A DNA stretch of 64,000 nucleotides from Ascaphus truei. Taxonomy: Eukaryota > Chordata > Amphibia > Anura > Ascaphidae. The position numbers were made by a program, and so were the translations under genes. The notes beneath the pieces were generated by a model. That model was given only the letters and a program-made list of their open reading frames with translations, was not told where the DNA came from and did no database searches. Location: assembly GCA_036426205.1 (NCBI GenBank), contig WSYH01001933.1:37484-101483 (forward strand), read 5' to 3'. This document shows positions 46,609 through 58,392 of the stretch, in pieces; positions within the stretch are counted from its first letter, which is position 1; every line of letters starts with the position of its first letter.

Positions 46609-49266
46609 TCAAGATATCTCTGTGACTTGAATGAGAGTGGATGGAGGAGAACCCTCAGTCCTGCTGGGATTGGAGCCCTTCCTCCAGTTTAGTAGTGTCT
46701 CCTCCAGAAGGTGCTTGAGCTCAGCAGTCCTCAGTCGCTCGAGGAGAACTTTTTCCAAGTACAGTACAGTCTTTCTACTGACCACATGGTCTTGAGCTTT
46801 CCCCTGTATCGGGCACTCCTCTTTTTGTAGGCAGACTGTATGGCGACAGTAGCAGAGCGCGTATGCAAATCGCTTTCTCTCTCGCCATCCTTCCCATGTG
46901 CTCCACTTTAGCACCAAATGTCCATTTCCTGGTTTCACAAGAGCGCCCAAGGATAGCCACTTGAGCCCTCAGTTCTTGAAGCTGTTTCCCTGCACTTTTC
47001 CCATTCAATGTAGTCGCCAGTTCAGCTTCTTTGGGATTGAGTTGCGATTCCAGCTCCATTTCCAGAGAATGTCCTCTCTTTTCAGCTTCCTCAGCTAAGG
47101 ATTCTTCTGGCTTTGATTCTGCATTCCTTGCCTGTTGGGCGGCTGCAGGTTTGGCTAGTGCTTTCTTAGGTGGCTCAAACTTTGTAATCTTGTTTTGAAG
47201 GTGAGTGGTATCCCAAGCTCTCACTGTACCCTTGTCCTCACGGGCCCTAGTTACTGTAGGATACCGATGCTTGGGCAGAGCCAATACCTTTTCCCGTATT
47301 GGAGGCATCTGTAAGTTACTGGGCTGCAGAGTCTCACTCTGTTTGAGTGTTTCCTGCCATTCTCCTTTCAGGGTCTTTATTTCTTCCCTGTGCTTTCTCT
47401 GAGCTTGCTTCCACCTATCATTCTTTATTTTGTGGAGCACTATGAACTTCTTCGCTTGGGCTGCAGATACTCATCTCAGTTTCTGGACCTTTTTGCTCTC
47501 CCTCTTGTACAGAGTCACCTGGACTCTAAGCTTAGCCTCTAGAGATGCTTTGGTGATGGTCAGGGTAGCCTTCAGTTTATCCTGCTGCTTTGCGAGGACA
47601 CACTGGGTAATCAGACGTTCCTGCAGCAGTTGTATTTCCTTAGCAGCCTGCAGATTTTCTTCCTGCAGCGTTCGCTGCTTCTCCTCGACATTCTGGAGGT
47701 GTGTACACAGACCTTGCAGTTTGTTCTGCAGTCGGTGCTCTGTTTCAAATTTTTCACCTTCCAAAAGTCTATTTATTTCTTTAAGATCGTACAGCTTTTC
47801 ATTCTTTTCCTTGACGTAGTCTGTCAAATGAGAATTTTCTTCTTCCAGTTTTAAGTTTTCTCTTTTTAATCTTAAATTTTCTCCTTTTTCAGTCTCTGTA
47901 CTATTCAGGGCCTCCTTGCAGTCCTCCTTCCATTTATGCACATCTGCTTTGAGAATGACAGTCTCCTGGCGTGAGACTTCCTTCTCTAGGTTGAGGGTCT
48001 GAAGCTCCTTCTGAGAGACTTTGAGATCTAAGTTAAGATGGAGGATAGTTTTCTTTGACATATCCAGCTCCTCAGTGAGACTGTGAAGTTCCTTTCTGGA
48101 GACTTCCAGTTCTGTGCGGCAGCTGTTGATCTCATGATGTGAGGCATCCAGTGCTCTACGCGAAGAGTGTGAACCTCTTGCTGAAAGACTGTCATCTGCT
48201 TCAGTGTCTCCTCATACTTCCGCTTCAGCTTAGCCATCATTTTATCAGATTGGCTCTGCTTTTCATCCATGGCGGAAATAGTAGCATTTGCAGTATCTAG
48301 CCCAGTCCGGAGATCGTCCTATTCTGTCCTGGCCAAAGAGTAAATTGTGAGCACATCTTTCTGTAGCTTCACGTTATTTTTCTGTAGCTCTGTGTAACCA
48401 TCTTTCTTTTGTTTCAATTGTTCACGGAGCATATCACAGTCATGCCTGGCATTTTTCAGGGCATCTTCAGGGCTGGTCAAGGGATCGATACTCACTGGTT
48501 CCGGCTCCGCTTCTCTGGGATGGTTGGTTGAGGGTTCCTCACTATTGGCACTGGACAGACACTTGGGCCCTCTGGATATTCGGTTAACCGCGGGACGAAT
48601 TCTCCATTTTCTCTAGGCTGCAGGGCAACTCGGTCCCCCTTTTCCTCCACAGGATCTGCGACGTGTCTGTTCCTTCCACGGTAAGTGAAGAAACGCTTTT
48701 CTTTTCCGCCTTTTTGTTTTGGATGACTCCGTCCTTTCAGGAATAATGAGGTCTCCTTCTTTATTTGATACTTCAGCAGCTTCATTATATACGCCAGACT
48801 TTTCTTGCAGTTGCTTTAGCTGACAGAAATATTGGGTGATCTGCTGCTCCCGCTCTTTCTCTTGTCGACCATATTCGTCATCATAGAGAGCGGTATTTTC
48901 TGTCCGTGCCGAGTTCAGGCACCCCCACCATTCTTGGGGTGTTTTGTGGGTGTGACTCGGTTCGGGTTCCCCGTAAGAGATGTCTTCCTCTTTATTGGAC
49001 TGGAAGGGCCACTCTTCCGTGGGGAAGGGTTCATTACAGGAACGCTGCATCTTGTCCTCCATTTTGGGGCTATAAGGTGTAGTTTTCTTCCTGACCTCAG
49101 GAAGCGCTATTGCAGCTGTTGCCACTGTATTTGCTAGAACCCCCAATTGTGGTAGTCCTACAGGTGGGCATATTTTGCTTGTAGAAGTCGTGGCTCTCAC
49201 TGGCATCTCTGTAGACATTTTTTCTTTTTCTTGGGTAAGTTTTACAATATCAGAAGTACTGTGCAT
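46609..49266 (-). pseudogene. Coiled-coil (gag-position) ORF, broken
   Basis: Minus-strand pieces in N-to-C order: 49266-48613 (starts MHSTSDIVKLTQEKEKMSTE, polar, with basic KTKRRKRK), 48270-48028, 48061-47471 (heptad-rich: LNLEKEVSRQE, LRLKRENLKLEEENSHL), 47440-46775 and 46950-46609. The middle is a long coiled coil rich in Glu, Lys and Leu. Frameshifts or stops separate the pieces. I recognise no enzyme or zinc knuckle. It fills the gag position between primer site and polypurine tract. A host myosin- or golgin-like gene is the alternative, but there are no introns and LTR signals flank it. Confidence 0.6.
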
Positions 49267-50062
49267 GCATTCTCTCTTTTTAGATATACTGGATGTGCAG
49301 TTGCTAGGTAAAAACTTCTGTTTGGTTTAAACCATTTACTTGCTAAGTGCAATACCCTCCGCTTCAACCAAATAATGTGGTTTTCTGCTTGAGTCTAGTA
49401 ATGTTCAGTCTCAACTTTGGGTATTATGGCATTCACTCTTCAAACTTTGGGATACCTTTTACACAGCTAAGCAACTCCTTTTTCCCCAGTAGGGCAATTT
49501 TACCCTCAGCAATTGTTTACTGAAAATTCCCCTGCTTCAGCACAGTCTTGCATCAATTTTCACACTTTTCTGCATATACTCCATTCATAACTGTTAGTCC
49601 TATGCGGTGTGGCAGCCTTTACTTGCAGAATAAGTACCGGTCGTGTGTCACCATCTGTGTTCACTGCTTCAACGAAACATTTGAAAACAACAAACGCCTA
49701 TCCCTTTTAAGGGCTAACTTACTTCTTGAACCCTGACTACAGCTGGAAGGAAAAACCCCTATTTCAATGACCATATTACACTTTATTTGTGATAGGCAAA
49801 TAAGGTTTACCTGCTTCTGCACGGTCTCTCTTTCTCCTCTTGGAATCGGGGAAAAGAGTCCATCTGTGGTGTTGTAAGTTTCAGTGCAGTGTAGATTTCC
49901 TGCCTTGGTGTGTCTCTTTAACTCTGGTCTCTGATGAATGAGATTCTTTGATTTATGTTGCTCAGGCTGTTTGTAGGCAAAAAGCACAAAAAAAAATTCA
50001 CAGGCAATCTCCGGGCCCTTTTTAACTTCAAGAACCACCTCAATTCCGATTCTAACACCATA

Positions 50063-50308
50063 TGTAGGAGGACATGTGTAGAGGTACGCAAGGGAGACTG
50101 TTTTAAGGTGAAATTAAAATAAGGCTTTATTGTGCCTGTCGCTTTAAACACAGCAAAAAAAAACAACACATGAGAAATAGTGAGCCAAACAAAACCTGCT
50201 CCACTTTGGCATATATGTATTCTTATATTCCAGCCCTTTTTAACTGGGTGGCTACCCAAGCTGTTCATCAGCCCAAGTCATATAGATATATAGTTGTTTT
50301 GGGTGACA
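50063..50308 (-). repeat. Probable 5' LTR of the non-autonomous element
   Basis: On the minus strand it could run from TGTCACCC to CCTACA, with a poly(A) signal AATAAAGCC near 50135. The inner edge is fixed by the primer site. The outer edge is inferred from TG/CA only. Confidence 0.5.
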
Positions 50309-50399
50309 GTTCCAGATGGTATCCCTGGCTCCCGAGTCCGTGGTCAGGCTGTGACGTCACTTACTCCGCTTCTCCTACGGTGGCTGCTGGGGGTCCAAA

Positions 50400-50447
50400 A
50401 CAGGAGCTACGCGTTTCACCTGATCACAGGCTTCGTCAGGCTCAATA
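50400..50447 (-). ncRNA. Best hammerhead-like motif in the window
   Basis: Minus strand: GAGC (50443-50440), perfect core CUGACGA (50439-50433), one extra A, stem II G-CCUG/CAGG-U with loop UGAU, GAA (50417-50415), palindromic ACGCGU (50414-50409), A17 (50408), then GCUC (50407-50404) pairing fully with GAGC. Stem III is self-complementary, so the ribozyme would close by dimerisation. The extra A after A9 departs from the classical core. Confidence 0.65.
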
Positions 50448-50681
50448 AATAAATACAAATATAAATGCACCTATCCTTTTTTTAGTTACTTTGTTTTCTC
50501 ATTAGATTTTCTTTTTCTACTACAGTGCTTTGTTTCTTCTTACATATCTATATAGCTGCTTCTTCTCTTTTAATCGGCTATCTTCTCATATTCTACAAGT
50601 GTAATATGTTCATGCTTCGCTGGGAAACCAGAGCATGAGGTGTTTATACTGTATGGTATTTAAGAAATTTTATATTTTCAG

Positions 50682-50862
50682 GATCTGCGATCCACTGTTG
50701 TACAAATCTGCAAATTTGTGGGGAAAGAGTTAGATGATGAGTCCTTGGATTCCGTGGTGAAGAAAGCAACATTCAAGCAGATGAAAATGGATCCACTTGC
50801 AAATAATGAATCCATGTCAGAAAAAATAATGTACAAAGACCGTGGAGACTTTTTGCGCAAAG
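50682..50862 (+). CDS. SULT exon, C-terminal half with RKG
   Basis: The 181-bp exon (acceptor CAG ending 50681, donor GTAAAA at 50863) starts in phase 0 with DLRSTVVQICKFVGKELDDE. It passes through ATFKQMKMDPLANNE and ends at DRGDFLRKG with one base of a Gly codon left over. DxRxxVxxICxFxGK, the ATFxxMK segment and the RKG lead-in to the 3'-phosphate motif are all typical. The 181-bp length is the invariant size for this exon in SULT genes. Confidence 0.95.
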
Positions 50863-50927
50863 GTAAAAGCTAGTTAAAATTGGTCCATCGTGTACTATTA
50901 AAGAAGCAATATCTGCGGAGCTAATAA

Positions 50928-51241
50928 AGATAAAACAGGGATACCTGGCGCTCAATAAACACACAGTTCATGAGATGTAACGTCATAAGAGCAAAAGTCC
51001 CTTGTGAAACCCTCCCCTGGATGTCCATGTGTTGGAGAATGAGATAGGATGCTGGAGAATCCTCCTAGAAGAGAGATAACAAGCACACCATTTTATATCT
51101 TTAGGAGGATTCTCCAGCATCCTATCTCCATTCTCCTAACACTTGGACTATCCAGGAGAGGGTTTCACAAGGGACTTTTTGCATCTATGGACGTTACATC
51201 TCGTGTGTTTATTGAGCGCCAGGTATCCCTGTTTTGTCTTT
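50928..51241. mobile_element. 314-bp foldback element
   Basis: Arms of about 145 bp from AAAGATAAAACAGGGATACC to its inverse near 51241 pair almost throughout: GCGCTCAATAAACACAC, GTCCCTTGTGAAACCC, TCCTGG, GATGCTGGAGAATCCTCCT. Loop at about 51070-51095. Lies just after the SULT exon ending at 50862. No coding sequence. Confidence 0.88.
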
Positions 51242-52110
51242 ATAACCTGTTGTATGTAAGTTGATGAGATAACATACTATATGGGACGCCTTGGCAGCTT
51301 CCAACCATTTGTTATCACAATAGGTATCACTATTATTGTATTTATTTAATCATTGAGTAGTAGCACAGTTTAATTATTTTTTTTCACTAGTGTAGCACTC
51401 ACTCGCGCTGTATAGTTTAGGGTGTTTTTTTTAGTTTGTTTTTATCCCTGGAGACCTCCTACTTACCGGGAAAGTTACTTGCTTTAAACCTTTTGAATGG
51501 CCATATAAATCCCTTTAAAAAACAGGAAGTAATACCATTAACTTCACCATTATCTCTGGAATCGGATAGTCACCGGAGCTAAACATAACTTTGGAGAAAC
51601 TCCTCACACCTTGTAAATTCAAAGCTACTATATATATATGACAAAAGACAAAAATACCCAATGCTACATCCAATGTGACAAAAAACATAGTTAAATACTT
51701 CAAAAACATGTCCCCAAAACATTATGTTGCTATATATAAACCAGCCCACCGGGTGACCATGGTTTATGAGTTTATTATTCTGCATTTTAGTAGCATTATT
51801 TCTGACTTGTTCAAAGGGATCCAGAAGATATGGCTGGTCTTCTGAAGAGTTCGATAGAAAATCATTGGTTTAAATGTGTCTGAGACCCAAGACCTTTACA
51901 GTGAAGTTTATACAATTGCACTGATCATGAACAAAGTTGATTGCAAGTTATGCAGTGCACAGTGTTAAACAAAAATGTTATCACATTTGAGTTTTTTTCC
52001 CATGATCTGTATTATGGGTAATGGGCATGGCAATTATTAAACTCGTTACAATATGTAACAATGCATTTACTGAAAGTATAATTTCTGTAGTGTAGACCGA
52101 GGCCACTTGT
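51242..52110. other. Intron, nothing recognised
   Basis: No supported coding sequence or repeat boundary. Confidence 0.4.
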
Positions 52111-52111
52111 T

Positions 52112-52150
52112 GACCCCGATGAAAGGCTTGTTAGCCGAAAACATTGGTTA
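52112..52150 (+). ncRNA. Hammerhead-like motif (decayed)
   Basis: CCGAUGA (U4 changed to C), two A residues, stem II GGCU/AGCC with loop UGUU, GAA, AACAUUGG. T-rich tail TTTTACTTTATTTTACTGAT follows. Confidence 0.4.
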
Positions 52151-52196
52151 TTGCTCTGAATTTCAGTATGTTTTACTTTATTTTACTGATGCCTTT

Positions 52197-53769
52197 TGTG
52201 ACGATCAGGGGTAATCTGGCCTGTAATAAAGGGTTTATACCCAGCTAGTTACCCCTAATTCGTCTGGGAAGAGAAAGGGTTAATGTATAATGTACTATGT
52301 ATGTGTATTCCAAAGCACTTTTATTCCCTGTGAATTCAATTCCCAAGTCTAGTTAAGCAGGCAAATGAGGTAAAGTGTTTTGTAATCTATGGGGAAGCAC
52401 TGTGATGTAATTTGGGAGTCAGCCCTGCAAAGTGTTCAGGGGATTATGTGACTGTATGGACTAATTTCTCAGATAGCATACTTGTAATGGGATTTGCATG
52501 TGAGTTACATTTGTATGGAGGGGCCTCTGATTTAATCAGGTGAGATGTCTGCAGATAAATGTGCATTGAGGATGAACTGGGAGCTTTGGGAGTCTGACTT
52601 CAAAGGGCGTCCAGTGGCTTTGTTGTCAAGGTGTCTGGAGATATTCAGGACTATCAAGCTGCAGAGCCATAAGGAGTGGGGATGGGCCAGATAACATTAA
52701 GTATCTGCCATCAACCCCTCCTATGGGTTAGACAATGCCCAGCCATTCAGCCCTAGACTTGGTGTTGCCAGGTGGGGGCACTCCTGCTTCCTCCCTGAGT
52801 TCCTTGCCTGTTTGTGATTGGAATTCAACCCCTATAAAGAGGCAGTTGCCCCAACCCCAGAGTTGTAGAGTGTTCGCTGTTCGTAGTTGATGGTTCGTGA
52901 CTCTAATCCAGCAAGGGAGAATTGCTTGTGTAGCCCTGGTCACCTTGGGCTCCCAGAGACCCCCCTCCGTGAACGCAGCGCGGGCGCGGGTGCCGCCAGA
53001 GCCAGCGACGGACCCGCCGGCTGTTGGCAAAGGTGGGGGCCAGAGCAGAAAGCACTCTAAGGCTTGGGAGGCTGTGCGGCGCACCCGGCTAGCGGGGGCC
53101 GCCATTGTATATGCGTGCATGCACGGTGGTCGCGTATGCGCAGATGGAGTGCGGGAGTTGCGGCGGCCATTGGAGAGTCGCGCATGCGCAGTGGGATCGC
53201 ACATGCAGCCCCAATTTATCTGTAGCCTCCGCGGGACTACAATTCCCATGAGGCTAAGGGCCAACAACACCGGGTGCTTCAGAACAGCCAATAAGGCTCA
53301 AGGATTCCCGGTAAGGGGGAATGGATACATTTTGCGGGCTGAGAGAATCAGCAGTTTGAGCAGGGAGCTGAGTAAGTGAGGGTGCAGGGGAGCAGTAGCC
53401 CCTTGCACTAGGCCAGTTAACCCCATAGGCCCCAGATACAGTTACCCTTGCCCCAATTTGTTGGTTGGTTCAGGGACAGGCCTTAAGGAAGGAGATCTGC
53501 CCCTTTTGCTGTTTAATTAAGTAAAGAGACACTCAGTGGCGCGCAGCCTGATTCCTGGGTCTGGGTTCAGACCCTCTATATATAGAGACTATCTTCACGG
53601 AGGCCCCGCCAAGCAGTGAATGATCAGGTAACCCCAGGCTTCCAGTGGCGGAGCTTCAGGCCTTCTGTGAGCCTATCAGGTAACGCACCACACCCAGTAA
53701 CACAAGTGTAGATTTCCCCACATGGCCTCTATCTGCGATTGGGGGGGGGGGGGGAGAAAGGTGTTACAC
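52197..53769 (+). repeat. Possible solo LTR, CpG-rich
   Basis: The segment runs from TGTGACGATCAGGGGTAATC to GGTGTTACA, TG/CA-bounded, and interrupts AT-rich DNA. It is CpG-rich from 52960 to 53250, with GCGCATGCGC-like and ACTACAATTCCC motifs. No flanking duplication was found. Confidence 0.3.
53188..53253 (+). promoter_or_regulatory. NRF1-like and ZNF143-like motifs
   Basis: CGCGCATGCGCAG (about 53190) resembles the NRF1 palindrome. ACTACAATTCCCATGAGG (about 53236) resembles the ZNF143/THAP11 promoter motif ACTACAATTCCC. Function here is unproven. Confidence 0.35.
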
Positions 53770-54300
53770 TAGCCAGTTGTTATTCTCGGATACTTCACCC
53801 TGTTATTTTACCGTAAGTGCTATTTTCAAGTGTTATTTGTGTTACAGTGTTGTGTTTGCCCGAAAGGGAATAAATCTTCAGTTTATTTTATCATTTTGTC
53901 CTGTTCAATCAGTGCCCAGTATATTCGGCGTGAATTAGGTCTGGTCTACCGTGACCTTTCGATTCCATTATTTATGCATTAACAACTATACTCAACAAGC
54001 TTGTGTTTCCATCATGGAAATGTTACAAGCCAATAATAAACTTTAAGGACATAGCTATTATTTGACATGGAAAATAATTTTTGGCCAGATTTGTGGAAGA
54101 ATATACAAATAAAAAACATTGGTTAGTAAGATTAATGCTGATATTATTTCATTAATATTAATTAATTGTGAAATATACCCATTACACTTCAGAACAACTA
54201 TGTAAACAATATGTCCATAGAATTTGCATAAAACGACTCCAACACTTGGTTTTGCATCTGACTAAAGTCTTATCAATCACTGTTTGTTTTCTGTCTACAG

Positions 54301-54425
54301 GCACTGTTGGGGACTGGAAAAATGTAATGACTGTGGCACAAAGTGAAAGTTTTGACAAAATATTTCAGGAAAAAATGAAGGATTTGCCATTTGACTTCAT
54401 CTGGGATAGTCAAGAAAAATCTTAG
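54301..54425 (+). CDS. SULT terminal coding exon
   Basis: After acceptor CTACAG (ending 54300) the exon completes Gly and reads [20 protein letters not shown], then [12 protein letters not shown], and ends at stop TAG 54423-54425. GxxGDWKN completes the PAPS-binding motif begun in the previous exon. [10 protein letters not shown] fits the KxxxTVxxxE dimerisation motif. F.F.WD near the C-terminus is usual for the family. Confidence 0.95.
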
Positions 54426-54785
54426 TAAAGCATTTATGTTTAATGTAATCTCTTTGCTAGTCTCATGTGCTGTATACAGTATGTCCTAGGAAAACTCTTT
54501 GGACTCTATCTATGTTTTGATCCTGAAAATGCATCCTTTCACCATTTTGTGGTACTCTATCCTCTCCCCCATACTGTATCACCAGAGTATGGTGCAAAGA
54601 TTTTTCTATGTCTATATATTACAGAATGTTGCTGTCATGTATTGCATCTTGTCTTCCAATTTCTGCAATCTCCATTTGCATAATCATCCTCTTTAAAAAT
54701 ATATATCTTTGATTTCTTTTAGTGTATTTAACCTTTTTTGGTTTTGTCAATCTTTCTTAATAAAATATGCAGAATCAATAGGCAG
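54426..54785 (+). promoter_or_regulatory. SULT 3' UTR and poly(A) signal
   Basis: A canonical AATAAA lies at 54759-54764, about 335 bases after the stop codon, in T-rich DNA. No repeat family is recognised here, so I read it as the 3' UTR. The cleavage site cannot be seen directly. Confidence 0.6.
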
Positions 54786-55283
54786 TTGTAATTTGTCCTT
54801 AATTTCCTTAATTACAGTAATCCTATCATCCAAATAATTAAGACATTGTCTGTGTTAGGATATCAGTAACTTAATTATTTTGCATAAGCAATTATCTATT
54901 GGATACAAAGTTTTCATAAAACATCTTCCAAATTTTTTTAAGATCTACAGTATTACAGTATTTTTTTAAGGGTTACCATATCCCATCACTTTCTAGTTTC
55001 TCCAATGCATCCAAATCATTAATGCAACTCTGAGCCCTTTCTAGCTTCCAAATCATTTTCTTGGAAAATTTGGTTTAAATTAGTGCCTCTCAAATTTCTT
55101 TTATAAAATACTGTTTTGCTGTTTTTCCAAAATTGAAATATATTCTAGTTATAAATAAAATAAATAAAAGTTTAAATATATTCTATTTAAAAATAACTAA
55201 CGACATAAATAAATAATATTCTACCCTATTGCAAGTCTTGTTGTGAATACCAAGTACAGCCAACAACAGAGTAGTGATAAACA

Positions 55284-55562
55284 GTGAACCAAAGAAACAG
55301 GGCACTACTTTGCACAACAAACATATGCAATGAACAATATAATGGCATATAAGACAAATACTATTCGATTCTGGAGGATAGTGAAGATTGGACTTGCAGA
55401 CAAGTCTGGGGAGGGTAGCAATTAATGGAGAGAAGTTATTATTTCCTAGAAAATCTCTATTTCTCAAAAGTTTGCAATGTAAATTTAATCTGTCTTATAC
55501 ACCCCAATATTGTTTACTGAATCTGTTTGTTCTATGCAAAGTAGCGCCCTGTTTGGTTCTAT
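55284..55562. repeat. Imperfect inverted repeat, about 80-bp arms
   Basis: GAACCAAAGAAACAGGGCAC...ATATAAGACAAAT is mirrored by ATCTGTCTTATAC...GCGCCCTGTTTGGTTC. Probably an old MITE. Lies about 0.5 kb past the SULT poly(A) signal. Confidence 0.65.
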
Positions 55563-57080
55563 GGGATTATTATGCAGTGGGATTCACATATCAATCCTAA
55601 AGCCTTTCAGGGTAACTGCATAATATTAAAAAAAAAATTGTTTTTGACAGGACATAAATAAGTAATTGTTACTTTGACTGTCATCATTTTAATGTACACA
55701 ACAGCTGCATAGACAGTACAGTACTATTATTTACATGCACAATAATATTCCTTTCAATAACAACATTACATAATCTACAACACATGTGAGTTGCAAATAT
55801 TTTCAGAACATCCCTCATAGGTTCAATGCCGGAATAAGCAGAATGGGTATGGTACATTTCTTTTGTTTTTTTGCATGTCAATTTTATAAACTGCCCCTAG
55901 GTGTCAGGCAAAGCCCACTACAACCAGATGGGAAATAAGATCCCTAAGAAACAGATCTGGATAGAAAAACATGATTTCACTGAGGATTTGTCTTATTTTC
56001 TGTATATGGTTATAGATAATCACAAATAAAGATGAGGGGCTAATCTTTAGAGAAGTATTTTCTATAACGTCTTACAGTGTACACAACCCTATACACATTG
56101 AAGAGAGATAATACAATTGCTCTTATTCTGCAGGCTGCAATCTGTCGTAGCTTAAACTCAATGAGGCCTTCTGTGCGATTTCGCTGGACTGGCACTACCG
56201 CAACCTGCAGAATTAGCACCAAAGAGTTCCTTATCAAGTTAACAATCTAAACTGCAGAGTCATAGAAAGTAATGAATTAGTCTACTATAAATCAATAACA
56301 TTGTAGATCTGACTACAACACTACCTGGACATGGAGACCTGACCATGTAGGCTGACTTCTGTTTTCTAGAGATGGGCGAACCAGTCAAAATATGTTTCCT
56401 GGAATTCCAAGGATTGCTCAGTCAAAATCAGCACCACCCCCACCACAATGCATCTGCGGATTGATTAATAAAAAAGATGAGCAGATTTATTCAACTCTGC
56501 CATTGAATACAACGATAGAGAGAGATTTTAGTACAGTAGTGTCTCCAGTTGTACTGTATATAGATCCCCTCAATTGTCCATCCAAATAAATTAGAGAGAC
56601 ATGCCTGTGCTGAAAAAGGAGCACATGTGAGGCACCTGGCTGGGAAATATATGCTAATGCCATCCCACAGTTCCTAATATGATTTCCCTACCAACTATAT
56701 AGAGTTTGATAAGCCTAAGGCACCAACCTAATGACTGTAATGGTGTCAGACCGAAAGGATTAAAATCCACAAGCACCGCTTTTCTATGCTGCGGCTCTTG
56801 CAACGTGAGCTAAACCAGTTGATTGGTACATCCCTGTCACATAATACTTTTTAGCTGCTCACTGCTCATACTGTAAATAGCTTATCTGCTCTGCTTTTAA
56901 AGGAAGCCAGGGGGAAGGAGCTACTACAGGTATGAGCACTCATTTTGGTGTAGCAAGTAAACAAGAAGACAAAGAAAGTCTCCCACAGATCCCTTTTACC
57001 ACTGCACAAACAGGCTAATGATAAGTAGTAGCAGGGGTGAAATGCTCCCTGACATATATCAAAATAGGCTATGGGGGAGA
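55563..57080. other. Intergenic DNA, nothing recognised
   Basis: No coding sequence or repeat boundary that I can support. Confidence 0.4.
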
Positions 57081-57728
57081 TAACTTGTAATCGCACCCAA
57101 TTCTAGGAGTGAACAATTACCACTAAAAAGCCTAATTATAGGCAAAACAATAAACTTTTATTAATATTATATATACACTATAACGATGCAAAAAATCAGT
57201 AAGCATTAAAAACATCTAAAACACAAGGTGTGGGTGATCACAGGAGGCTAATTGCTATATATACAGATATATTTGGTTCATAAATTGAACCCTCCTGATA
57301 GTGCTGCTCAAAGTACAGGGGAAAAGATATAAAACAGGAGGTAGGTATAGGAGTATCTATAGGTAGGAAGAATGCCAATATTCAAAACCTATAAAATAGC
57401 CTCCTCCTAAATCAGATAAGAGGGTGTAACAGTATAGTGTATGGTACAGTCACAATGAACACAGAGTCCCATATCAGCATACATCAGCAGTGTAGCAATG
57501 TTAGAAGTGCCATGATCAGTATAATAGCACTATTGAAGCGATTACTGCCGCCGTCATGGGAGTAAGCAGCATCCCACAATAGTAAACCAACAAATGCCAA
57601 CAATTGCCCTTGCAGAGCAGTATCAAGCGTTAAAGCTGACTATACCACAGACTCCGGTATACACCCTCTCCCTCCCCGGTACTGGAGCAGTCTCACCCGT
57701 GACTTCCAACGTCAACGCGATGACGTCA

Positions 57729-57775
57729 TCCCGACGTACGTTTCGCGCTCGGGGCTGGCGCTTTCTCAAGGTAGG
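57729..57775 (-). ncRNA. Hammerhead-like motif in the Penelope-like element
   Basis: Minus strand: UUGAGAA (57769-57763; U3-A8 type), extra A, stem II GCGC/GCGC, GAA (57744-57742), palindromic ACGUACGU (57741-57734), C17, GGGAUG. Stem I shows only two pairs. It is on the same strand and downstream of the GIY-YIG coding region. Confidence 0.6.
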
Positions 57776-58392
57776 AGGTAACCTACTGAATAACGCTGTC
57801 ACTCTAAATACCCATAGGACGGGGCGGAGCACAGAATCTCGCCAATCACACAGTGAAATGGTGATTGACAGCCTAAGGGATAGATAATTGTACTCAAGGG
57901 GTTTAAAAGGAAATATCATTGACTGAACCCTTATTGTGCTGTGGCTAGGTTCATTGTTATGTACACACAAATGTATTGGATCTATGCAGGAATACATTGC
58001 TGTTTGGATCCAAGGTAAAGCACGCCCAAATAGACTAAATGAATACACCTAATTAGATTTATTGGACAAAAGTGCACTCGAAAGGTATAGCTGAAGGTAG
58101 TGACCACAAGTCCCTTTATACATAATACCCTGGGGCCAATATCTGAACGCGTAAGTGTGAATACACAGGCGATTCAGGTACATGTGGATGGGTGTAGCTG
58201 GAGACAGAGGTCATAGGTCTGAATGGGGGCCACATTTGATGCATGACAGGTAGGTATGGGTAGTGTAGGACTGTGCTGACCTATGTCGTCCGCCCAGTAG
58301 GTCAAAACGGACTCTAAAATTATCTGTATACCCGGTTCCCCCTTTAAAACACTTAGATAGATAGTTCATATCCTGCTTGATAATATTGTGTT

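Larger units (their letters stand above)
46533..50308 (-). mobile_element. Non-autonomous LTR element, Gmr1-like ends
   Basis: On the minus strand: a primer-site-like TGGTGTTAGAATCGGAATTG (50041-50060) after an LTR ending CCTACA, a long decayed coiled-coil ORF, and ACAAACAGGGGAGGTA followed by TGTAACAGGGGAG. That polypurine tract and LTR start nearly equal ACAAACAGGGGAGGTA/TGTGACAGGGTG of the gypsy element at 9234. The LTRs also share TGGAGCAGGTTTTGTTT. No protease, integrase or RT is present. The 3' LTR is cut to 13 bp. Confidence 0.7.

Noticed and set aside
46609..49266. Host coiled-coil gene (myosin or golgin type)
   Set aside because: No introns, several frame breaks, and LTR-element signals on both sides; a retroelement ORF fits better.
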